Source: Spirochaetales bacterium
Lineage (GTDB): Bacteria > Spirochaetota > Spirochaetia > Sphaerochaetales > Sphaerochaetaceae
NCBI GenBank assembly: GCA_017632495.1
Contig: JAGBRG010000291.1
Coordinates: 1-5,891 of the forward strand
Length of the DNA stretch: 5,891 nt
Reading direction: 5' to 3'
Positions 1-5,891 of the stretch are shown piece by piece. How positions within the stretch are numbered: the first letter of the stretch is position 1; every line of letters starts with the position of its first letter. The translations under genes were made by a program, and so were the position numbers. The notes beneath the pieces are model-generated. The model was not told the DNA's origin. It saw only the letters and a program-made list of their open reading frames with translations, and ran no database searches.

Positions 1-1895
1 ACAGATCCGTTGATCTTTGTGTACATGTTGTCCTGTAAGAGCTCTTCCTTGTACACATTATCCAAGGTCTGATTATAGGTGTAACCAAGCTTCAGAGCAC
101 CGGCTTCGGAGACAGATGTGCTTTCAAGCTTAAGATCAGGTCCCTTATAAGGCATAACCCCGTCACCGTTGTCATCCTCTTCCAAGTCCGGAACCGCCTG
201 AAGATCCTCAGAAAGCGAAGAAAGCTCCTGCGAAAAGCTCTTTGCAAGGTCATTGGAATAACCTGTTTCCCTTGTGCTGCTCTTGGACTCTCCCTTCAGA
301 TTCATTATCACACCGTCAGATGAGAAACTCAGATAAGGAAGAGAAGCCTCCACTACCTTGGGGTTATAGTAATACTCACCGCTTTGGTCCTTCTGAAGAT
401 CGAGCTTGTAATCGATATCAGCCTTAAGCGAACTTAAGTTGAAGGTATAGTTTCCAAGTGTTATCTTGTATGAAGAATCCAAAGCCCATGTATATGTGCT
501 CTGGCTTGAGTATGTTGACGGGAAGTACTGATCCGTTCCGAAAAGCGAATCCAGGGCAAAGGCCGTGTTTCTGTTAAGAAAATCCACTCTCACGGCAGGG
601 TCGCTTCTCAGCGGCATGGAAGCTTTGACATTAAGGTTATCCAGCTTGTAATCCAAACTGAAATCAAAGCTGTATCTGAAGCGCCTCATGTTCTGGATGT
701 CGGTCTGCGGCCTGTAGGCCACAACACCCAAAGCTCCCACATTCAGCTTCTTGTCAAATAACTTGTTAAGCGTATCAAAACCAAGTGAAAGGCCAAGATT
801 CTGATAAACATCTGCAAATACTGCCAAATAGCTTCCGCTATCCCGTGCCCACTTTTCAAGACTCCCCAGCTCCTCGCCTTCCTTAAGCGGTCTGTAGTAT
901 ATTCCGTCACGAATCATCGTGCCGCCCTCAGAGGATTCAAAGAACGAAGAGATTCCCAGAATTGCGGACTCTCCGTCACTTGAACTGGATGACGAGGACC
1001 CCTTGGAACCCACCTGTCCCAGTCTGGGATACTGTCCGTAGACTTCATATGTAGTATTCAGAAAAGCACCCTTGGTGCTGGACATTCCTATTGCAGGATT
1101 GAAAGAAAGCGTGGTTCCGGGATAGAAGAACACCGGGAAATAGAAGACAGGAACACGACCAAGTCTGAACACAGCCCTGTCTATGAACATGTCGTTTCCT
1201 GAAAGGGACAGCTCTTTTGCCGAAATGCTCCAATACGGGTCATCCTTCCATGTGGCTATTGTTCCGTCATTGAAGAACACTCCGGCCGAGTCCCCGTCAT
1301 AGGAAACCTCTTTTCCGCTCACATAGAAGATGATATCGCTTCCCGATGAGTTGGACCTTGTAGTCGAACTCTGACCGTCAAAGACCACAACATCAAGCGA
1401 GCTCCAGTCAAGGCTCACCACCTGGCCCCTGAAAGTCCTGTTCTTTCCGTCCTCATCCTCAAGAACCACATCTCCCGAGGCCTGAAGAATCTTCGATTGA
1501 AGGTCAATGGCAACAGTATCAGCACTAAGAATCCTCTTTCCCGTATTCTCCGCCGAAAATGAAACCTTGACCGTACCAGACATGATTATCACATCGCCTA
1601 CGGTGTTCATCCTCTCCGCATGATCTATGGAGATCGATGTCACCGCCTGTGCCTCTGGCGTTGGCTCAGGCTCCTCAGGACTATCAGGCTGCGTTTCAAG
1701 GCCGAAGAATTTCAAAATGGTATTACGCAGCTCAGTCTCATCCTGCGTGACGGCAATGCCATAGGAACGGGCCATCTGGACCAGCTCGGAATATGTGCAA
1801 GCCATAATCGAGCGCCTTAGAAGAGAATCATCTGCAAAGACGCTTGAAACAACCACGAGAAGGATTATTAGAACTGCCGCAATAGCCTTTCTCAT
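1..1895 (-). CDS. lptD: LptD/OstA-like outer-membrane assembly protein (3' end missing)
   Basis: LptD is the outer-membrane barrel that receives lipopolysaccharide or a related glycolipid from the periplasmic LptA bridge and inserts it into the outer leaflet. The frame is open for 631 codons and runs off base 1. The ATG at 1895 is fixed by an in-frame TAG only three codons upstream, which is the uvrA stop. A short GGGGG lies before it. In order: signal peptide (1-21), helical segment (about 35-64), Pro/Glu linker (69-84), OstA-like beta-jellyroll (about 85-245, with GDVIIMSGTVKV and ASGDVVLED), the LptD hallmark GRVPVFYFPVFFYP (246-259), then alternating beta-strand sequence typical of the barrel. 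A seven-serine run lies at 300-306 and an acidic insertion at about 545-581. Only one cysteine (C33) is visible. The family call rests on the hallmark motif and domain order. The rest is divergent, as in spirochaete LptD proteins. The position right after uvrA matches my memory of T. pallidum TP0514-TP0515. Confidence 0.85.
   Translation of the reverse strand, partial: MRKAIAAVLIILLVVVSSVFADDSLLRRSIMACTYSELVQMARSYGIAVTQDETELRNTILKFFGLETQPDSPEEPEPTPEAQAVTSISIDHAERMNTVGDVIIMSGTVKVSFSAENTGKRILSADTVAIDLQSKILQASGDVVLEDEDGKNRTFRGQVVSLDWSSLDVVVFDGQSSTTRSNSSGSDIIFYVSGKEVSYDGDSAGVFFNDGTIATWKDDPYWSISAKELSLSGNDMFIDRAVFRLGRVPVFYFPVFFYPGTTLSFNPAIGMSSTKGAFLNTTYEVYGQYPRLGQVGSKGSSSSSSSDGESAILGISSFFESSEGGTMIRDGIYYRPLKEGEELGSLEKWARDSGSYLAVFADVYQNLGLSLGFDTLNKLFDKKLNVGALGVVAYRPQTDIQNMRRFRYSFDFSLDYKLDNLNVKASMPLRSDPAVRVDFLNRNTAFALDSLFGTDQYFPSTYSSQSTYTWALDSSYKITLGNYTFNLSSLKADIDYKLDLQKDQSGEYYYNPKVVEASLPYLSFSSDGVIMNLKGESKSSTRETGYSNDLAKSFSQELSSLSEDLQAVPDLEEDDNGDGVMPYKGPDLKLESTSVSEAGALKLGYTYNQTLDNVYKEELLQDNMYTKINGS
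1833..1895 (-). other. Sec signal peptide of the LptD-like protein
   Basis: Residues 1-21 begin MRK, continue through an unbroken hydrophobic core (A4 to V16, all Ala, Ile, Leu or Val) and end S-S-V-F-A before D22-D23. V19-F20-A21 satisfies the small-x-small rule loosely and suits signal peptidase I. There is no cysteine at or near the cleavage point, so this is not a lipoprotein. It supports both the choice of start and export to the periplasm and outer membrane. Confidence 0.85.
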
Positions 1896-1904
1896 CTGCC
1901 CCCG

Positions 1905-4730
1905 CTACTTACTGAGTATATCTTTAAGAAACTGGCCCGTGTAGGAAGACTCACAAAGAGCCACTTCCTCAGGCGTTCCCTGGGCGACAATCTTTCCGCC
2001 TCCGTCTCCGCCTTCCGGACCAAGATCAATTATGTGGTCTGCAAGCTTTATGACATCAAGGTTGTGCTCTATCATCACCACGGTGTTTCCGGATTCAACA
2101 AGGCGGTTCACTACCTCCATAAGTTTCTTGATATCGGCAAAATGAAGGCCCGTTGTAGGCTCATCCAGAACATAGAGGGTCTTTCCCGTTCCCACTTTGC
2201 TGAGTTCAAGAGAAAGCTTTACTCTCTGAGCCTCTCCTCCGCTTAGTGTCAGAGCGCTCTGCCCAAGCTTGATATATCCGAGGCCGACGCTTTCCAGCGT
2301 CTGGAGTTTTCTCTTAATCGGCGGAACCGCCTGGAAGAACTCCAAAGCCTCAGATACCGTCATATCCAGGACATCGGCTATGCTCTTTCCCTTGTATTTG
2401 ACGGCAAGAGTCTCCACGTTGAATCTCTTTCCATGACAGACATCACAGGTGACATAGACATCAGGAAGGAAGTTCATCTCAATCTTGATGGTTCCGTCTC
2501 CGTGACAGTGCTCACATCTTCCGCCTGGAACATTGAAGGAGAACCTTCCTCCCCTGTAGCCGCGCGCCTTGCTTTCCGGAAGACTTGCAAACAGCTCCCT
2601 GATATGACCCCAGACCTCGACATAGGTTGCAGGGTTGGATCTTGGAGTCTTTCCAATCGGGCTCTGGTCAATCTGAATAAGCTTATCAAGATTCTCAGCT
2701 CCCTCAATCCTCTTGTATCCGTCAAAACGCTCGGCCTTCTTGTTGAACCTGTCCCTCAGAGCCGGAGTCAGAATCTGATTTAAAAGCGTGCTCTTTCCCG
2801 AACCCGAAACTCCTGTAAGGACTATGAGCTTTCCCAGAGGGAAATCAAAGTCCACATTGCAAAGGTTGTTCTTCGTAGCTCCGATTACTTTCAGGTGTCT
2901 GCCGTTTCCGGGCCTTCTCATGAAAGGAACGGGAATCTGAATCTTTCCAGAGAGGAACTGACCTGTGATGCTGTTTGGATTCTTCTCAATTTCCTCAGGC
3001 GTTCCCTGGGCAATAACCTCTCCTCCGTGAACTCCTGCACCAGGGCCCATGTCAACAACATAGTCGGCCGCCCTGATTGTAGCCTCATCATGCTCAACAA
3101 CCAAAACGGTGTTTCCCAGCTCCTTGAGGTTCTGAAGAGTATCGATAAGCCTCTTGTTATCTCTCTGATGAAGGCCTATGGAAGGCTCATCCAGAACATA
3201 GAGAACTCCGCTTAAAGCAGAACCGATCTGGGTTGCCAGCCTTATTCTCTGGGCCTCGCCTCCGCTTAAGGTTCCGGCGTTTCTGTTCATTGTCAGATAG
3301 CCAAGACCCACATTCTTCAGAAACGTAAGCCTTGATCTGATTTCCTTCATTATCTGATAGGCAATCTGCTGCTGGCTCTCAGTCAAAGACAGGCTTAAGA
3401 AGAAATCATAGCTGTCCTTGATGCTCATGGCAGTGGCCTGGTTGATATTCTTACCGCCCACATAGACGCTCAGAGCCTCTGGCTTGAGCCTGTCTCCGTG
3501 GCACACGGGACACTCGACCTCTGTCTGGAAAGAATTTATCCAGGTGCGGATCATGGGGCTTTCGGTCTCTGCATATCGGCGTTTGAGGTCGTTGACGACT
3601 CCGTGCCAGCGCCTGTTGATGCTCATAGACCCCATCCTGTCCTCATAGTCCATCTTGAAGACCTGACCGGATCCGTACAGGACGGCGTTGAGCTGGCTTT
3701 CTGTGAGTTTGTTGAACGGCGTCTTTGAGGTAAAGCCCTGGCTCTTGGCAAAGGCCAGAAAACCGGCCCTTCCCCATCCGGCATTGGGATTCAGTGATGC
3801 GATGGCGCCCTCGTCAAAGCTTTTGGTTTTGTCGGGGATGATTTTATCCACATCATATTCGGTCTTGAAACCAAGGCCGTTACACTCAGGACATGCTCCG
3901 TATGGATTGTTGAAACTGAACATCCTTGGCTGGATGTCACCTATCGATATTCCGCAGTGGGGACAGCTGTTCTTCTCCGAGTAGATTTCCGAGCTCTCAG
4001 ATTTATCCTGTGCAATGAATGTCACTTCGACAAGACCGCCTGTCATCTCAGTGGACTTTTCAATCGAATCGGAAAGCCTGAGGCGGCTCTCCTTTTCCAG
4101 AATCAGTCTGTCTATGACTATGCTAATTGTATGCTTAACCTGCTTGTCCAGATTGAAGGTTTCATCGAGCATGTGCATCTGACCGTCGATTCTGACTCTC
4201 TGATAGCCTGCCTTTCTGGCATCCTCAAGAACCTTCTTGTACTCACCCTTTCTGCCCATGGCCACAGGAGCCAGGACCATGATTCTGGCTCCTTCTCCGC
4301 CGCGTCTGAAAATGGCATCGATTATCTGGTCCACAGACATGCGGCTGATTGTGCGCCCGCAGTTCGGACAGTGAACCTCTCCGATTCTAGCCCAAAGCAG
4401 TCTGTAGTAGTCGTAAATCTCAGTGATGGTTCCGACAGTGGATCTCGGGTTCTTTCCCGTGGTCTTCTGCTCAATGGCAATTGCAGGGCTAAGGCCCTCA
4501 ATCATCTCCACATCAGGCTTATCCAGACGCCCCAGGAACATCCTGGCGTAGGAGCTTAAGGATTCGACATAACGCCTCTGTCCTTCTGCAAAGATTGTGT
4601 CAAAGGCCAGAGAACTCTTTCCGCTTCCGGAAAGACCTGATACGACAATCAGGCTGTTCTTATCGAGATCAAGATTCACATGTTTCAGGTTGTGCTCGTT
4701 GGCACCCCTTATTATCAACTTGTCCTTCAT
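1905..4730 (-). CDS. uvrA: UvrABC excinuclease subunit A
   Basis: UvrA dimers load UvrB on damaged DNA in nucleotide excision repair. The 941-residue product is full length (E. coli 940) and its start aligns with E. coli UvrA (x-IRGA-x-x-HNL). It holds two ABC ATPase halves. The first has Walker A GLSGSGKS (32-39), signature LSGGEAQRIRL (488-498) and Walker B YVLDEP (511-516). The second has Walker A GVSGSGKS (640-647), signature LSGGEAQRVKL (829-839) and Walker B YVLDEP (853-858). Three zinc sites are visible as cysteine pairs: C121/C124 with C407/C410, then C256/C259 with C280/C283, then C739/C742 with C762/C765. The first is absent from E. coli but present in Gram-positive-type UvrA. FLxxVGLGYL and SIGLHQRDN stretches are intact. 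The start lies 4 bases after the ispG TGA with only a weak GAGAAG purine tract before it, so translational coupling is likely. No key residue is missing. I saw no LexA-type box close to the gene, so SOS control is not evident. Confidence 0.99.
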   Translation of the reverse strand: MKDKLIIRGANEHNLKHVNLDLDKNSLIVVSGLSGSGKSSLAFDTIFAEGQRRYVESLSSYARMFLGRLDKPDVEMIEGLSPAIAIEQKTTGKNPRSTVGTITEIYDYYRLLWARIGEVHCPNCGRTISRMSVDQIIDAIFRRGGEGARIMVLAPVAMGRKGEYKKVLEDARKAGYQRVRIDGQMHMLDETFNLDKQVKHTISIVIDRLILEKESRLRLSDSIEKSTEMTGGLVEVTFIAQDKSESSEIYSEKNSCPHCGISIGDIQPRMFSFNNPYGACPECNGLGFKTEYDVDKIIPDKTKSFDEGAIASLNPNAGWGRAGFLAFAKSQGFTSKTPFNKLTESQLNAVLYGSGQVFKMDYEDRMGSMSINRRWHGVVNDLKRRYAETESPMIRTWINSFQTEVECPVCHGDRLKPEALSVYVGGKNINQATAMSIKDSYDFFLSLSLTESQQQIAYQIMKEIRSRLTFLKNVGLGYLTMNRNAGTLSGGEAQRIRLATQIGSALSGVLYVLDEPSIGLHQRDNKRLIDTLQNLKELGNTVLVVEHDEATIRAADYVVDMGPGAGVHGGEVIAQGTPEEIEKNPNSITGQFLSGKIQIPVPFMRRPGNGRHLKVIGATKNNLCNVDFDFPLGKLIVLTGVSGSGKSTLLNQILTPALRDRFNKKAERFDGYKRIEGAENLDKLIQIDQSPIGKTPRSNPATYVEVWGHIRELFASLPESKARGYRGGRFSFNVPGGRCEHCHGDGTIKIEMNFLPDVYVTCDVCHGKRFNVETLAVKYKGKSIADVLDMTVSEALEFFQAVPPIKRKLQTLESVGLGYIKLGQSALTLSGGEAQRVKLSLELSKVGTGKTLYVLDEPTTGLHFADIKKLMEVVNRLVESGNTVVMIEHNLDVIKLADHIIDLGPEGGDGGGKIVAQGTPEEVALCESSYTGQFLKDILSK

Positions 4731-4734
4731 CTTC

Positions 4735-5769
4735 TCATTCGTAATCGGATACTGCCTTCAGAAGTTCCTTCTTTGCATCCGCGGAATCGATTTGCTTGTA
4801 AACCTCACCATGCATGTAGAGGTAAACCTTGTTTCCTATGCCGGTTACGGCAATATCGGCCCCCTTGGCCTCTCCGGGTCCGTTCACCTGACAGCCCATT
4901 ATCGCCACGCAGATGTCCTTTCCCGATGCAAGAAGCTCATGCTCAACCTCTTTCAGAAAGCCCTGGCTGTTGAAGCTGCACCTTCCGCACATCGGACATG
5001 AGACTATCTTCATTCCGCCCTTTCTGAGCCCGAGGGTTCTCAGAAGCTCCGCTCCAGCCTGAACCTCATCCTCTATCGAGCCCGTGATGGAATACCTTAT
5101 GGTGTTTCCTATTCCGTCCTGAAGGAGTCTTCCGAGCGTCCATGTGGATCTGACACAGGATGTGACAACTCCTCCGGCCTCGGTCACACCAAGATGCAGA
5201 GGATAATCACTCTTGGACGAAAAAAGCCTTGCAGCCTCATAGCTCAGCTCGCTGTCAGATGCCTTCAGCGATACCACGGTGTTGTAGAAACCCAAATTCT
5301 CAAACCACGAGATATACTCCAGTGCGGTGTCCACCATCAGGCTCACCTTGTCCTTGGACCCGTCATTTCTGGGAAGAGATCCGCTGTTAAGACCGATTCT
5401 GATCGCAACTCCCTTGTCGAGCGCCTTTCTTACAATCTCCTCAGTCTTCCATCTTTCACCGATATTGCCCGGATTTATGCGGATTTTGGCCACATTGCAG
5501 TCCATGGCATCCATGGCGTTCTTCCAGTCAAAATGAATGTCTGCAACAACGGGCATTGGACAGCGTCTGACTACATCGCAAAGACAGTCGTGCTCAGAGA
5601 TATCGGGATATGAGAATCTGATGATGTCACAGCCCATGGCCTTTAAAACGGCCAGCCGGGACTCGAACCTCTCCTCCAGTTTAGAGAGAGGAATATCATA
5701 CATGGTCTGCACACTCACAGGTGCATCGGCACCTATGGTCAGAGGCCCTACGTGAACTTCCTTCGTCAT
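4735..5769 (-). CDS. ispG: 4-hydroxy-3-methylbut-2-enyl diphosphate synthase (IspG/GcpE)
   Basis: This cytoplasmic enzyme performs the reductive ring opening of MEcPP to HMBPP, the penultimate step of the MEP isoprenoid pathway, using a [4Fe-4S] cluster. The 344-residue product has the compact two-domain bacterial form. The TIM-barrel half carries VADIHFDW (75-82), IRINPGNIG (96-104), IRIGLNSGSL (123-132), SLKASDS (167-173) and LHLGVTEAG (191-199). The C-terminal half has the cluster ligands CPMC (C258, C261) and GCQVNGPGE (C293, with E300 as the expected fourth ligand). Arg, His, Lys and Asn residues expected to hold the substrate phosphates appear present (R51, H79, R97, R124, N128, K169, R225). 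The usual N-terminal VQSMTNT-T-D loop reads VQTMYDIPLSK, and the usual RVSVP reads RFSYP. There are 11 cysteines, more than the cluster needs. The gene is probably first in a cotranscribed group, 4 bases ahead of uvrA. Family assignment is secure. Confidence 0.96.
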   Translation of the reverse strand: MTKEVHVGPLTIGADAPVSVQTMYDIPLSKLEERFESRLAVLKAMGCDIIRFSYPDISEHDCLCDVVRRCPMPVVADIHFDWKNAMDAMDCNVAKIRINPGNIGERWKTEEIVRKALDKGVAIRIGLNSGSLPRNDGSKDKVSLMVDTALEYISWFENLGFYNTVVSLKASDSELSYEAARLFSSKSDYPLHLGVTEAGGVVTSCVRSTWTLGRLLQDGIGNTIRYSITGSIEDEVQAGAELLRTLGLRKGGMKIVSCPMCGRCSFNSQGFLKEVEHELLASGKDICVAIMGCQVNGPGEAKGADIAVTGIGNKVYLYMHGEVYKQIDSADAKKELLKAVSDYE

Positions 5770-5841
5770 GTTTTGACAATACCACCTATGGACGAAAAGA
5801 TAAAGAGTATTGGTATATTATTACTTATTATTTTTTAAGTA
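5770..5841 (-). promoter_or_regulatory. AT-rich leader with a candidate promoter for ispG-uvrA-lptD
   Basis: This is the only sizeable non-coding gap in the window. Bases 5801-5840 hold only 6 G or C in 40. On the minus strand a sigma-70-like pair can be read: CTGATA at 5845-5840 (4 of 6 matches to TTGACA) and AATAAT at 5822-5817 (5 of 6 matches to TATAAT), separated by 17 bases. This would start transcription near 5810 and give a leader of about 40 bases. The -35 box overlaps the stop codon of the upstream gene. No strong hairpin with a T-run follows that stop, so read-through from upstream is also possible. AT-rich DNA throws up -10-like hexamers easily, so the exact boxes are tentative. 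Confidence 0.4.
5782..5787 (-). promoter_or_regulatory. Ribosome-binding site of ispG (AGGTGG)
   Basis: On the minus strand AGGTGG lies 12 bases before the ATG at 5769. The spacing is longer than the usual 5-9 bases. The codons between it and the ATG, read in the ispG frame, are TAT TGT CAA AAC, and none is a start codon. The ATG at 5769 therefore remains the best start despite the long spacer. Confidence 0.5.
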
Positions 5842-5891
5842 TCAGTCCAGGCCCTTCGCGTTCACATCCCTAAAGCGCTCGAGGGCATCGT
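5842..5891 (-). CDS. 3' end of an unidentified upstream gene (partial)
   Basis: Reading leftwards from the right edge, one frame stays open for 15 codons and ends at a TGA at 5844-5842. The peptide is DALERFRDVNAKGLD. Its charged, mixed composition and the sharp switch from normal base content to very AT-rich sequence right after the stop both suggest the genuine C-terminus of a gene co-oriented with ispG. The other two minus-strand frames hit stops within the same stretch. Fifteen residues are too few to name a family. In many bacteria ispG follows dxr or an rseP-type protease, but this tail does not resemble the RseP C-termini I know, so I give no function. A chance open frame cannot be excluded. 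Confidence 0.5.
   Translation of the reverse strand, partial: DALERFRDVNAKGLD

Noticed and set aside
1620..1820. A 66-codon plus-strand frame opposite the start of lptD
   Set aside because: It is rich in Arg and Leu, as antisense frames often are, and it overlaps the OstA domain, linker and N-terminal segment of the real gene.
4359..4370. Extra CPNC pair in UvrA considered as a novel zinc site
   Set aside because: With C407/C410 it forms the additional zinc module known from UvrA proteins outside the E. coli group, so it is not new.
3957..4559. A 200-codon open frame on the plus strand opposite uvrA
   Set aside because: It lies wholly inside the full-length, motif-complete uvrA on the other strand. 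Its translation shows no recognisable domain. Open antisense frames are common opposite biased coding sequence.
4597..5001. A 134-codon plus-strand frame spanning the ispG-uvrA junction
   Set aside because: It is antisense to the conserved ends of two real genes, and I see no ribosome-binding site or recognisable motif.
5194..5613. A 139-codon plus-strand frame opposite ispG
   Set aside because: It mirrors conserved IspG codons and has no family resemblance, so it is a shadow of ispG.
5773..5778. Perfect TTGACA on the plus strand, suggesting a divergent promoter
   Set aside because: The best -10 at suitable spacing is only AAGATA, and there is no plus-strand gene to the right within the window.
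5788..5838. A 16-residue plus-strand mini-ORF (MDEKIKSIGILLLIIF) in the leader
   Set aside because: It has no ribosome-binding site. Its hydrophobic tail follows simply from the AT-rich sequence. It is probably chance, though a tiny membrane peptide cannot be strictly excluded.
1..5891. tRNA, rRNA, CRISPR, insertion sequence, prophage or riboswitch
   Set aside because: No repeat arrays, transposase-like frames, terminal inverted repeats or structured RNA signatures were seen. Nearly all of the window is accounted for by coding sequence.

Overview
The window is a compact run of genes, all on the minus strand, from a bacterial chromosome. It most likely comes from a spirochaete of the Treponema/Sphaerochaeta kind. 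The assignment rests on an ispG-uvrA-lptD arrangement and on a long, divergent LptD-type outer-membrane protein directly downstream of uvrA. From memory, Treponema pallidum has the same uvrA-lptD neighbour pair (TP0514-TP0515). Base composition looks mid-range, and codon use (many AAG, GGA, CTT, AGG) looks alike in the three main genes. I see no sign of recent transfer, no RNA gene, no CRISPR array and no mobile element.

Layout in the direction of transcription, from the right edge leftwards. (1) The last 15 codons of a probable unidentified gene end at 5842. (2) A very AT-rich gap of 72 bases (5770-5841) holds a plausible promoter and a ribosome-binding site. (3) ispG (5769-4735) encodes the iron-sulphur enzyme of the MEP isoprenoid pathway. 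(4) After a 4-base gap comes uvrA (4730-1905), complete and with every expected motif, the damage-recognition ATPase of nucleotide excision repair. (5) After a 9-base gap comes the 5' part of an lptD-like gene (1895 to beyond base 1). Its product has a signal peptide, a small helical segment, a Pro/Glu linker, an OstA-type periplasmic domain, the hallmark LptD P-x-FYFP motif and the start of a beta-barrel. Its 3' end lies outside the window.

The very short gaps make a single transcript for ispG-uvrA-lptD likely. IspG feeds synthesis of isoprenoids, including the undecaprenyl lipid carrier, and LptD inserts glycolipid into the outer membrane, so both bear on the envelope. UvrA is a DNA-repair protein with no direct link to either. 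This is mostly ordinary housekeeping DNA. The parts worth a second look are in the lptD-like gene (extra N-terminal module, cysteine pattern, acidic insertion) and in the N-terminus of IspG, which departs from the usual consensus. I found no convincing evidence of a new multi-gene system.
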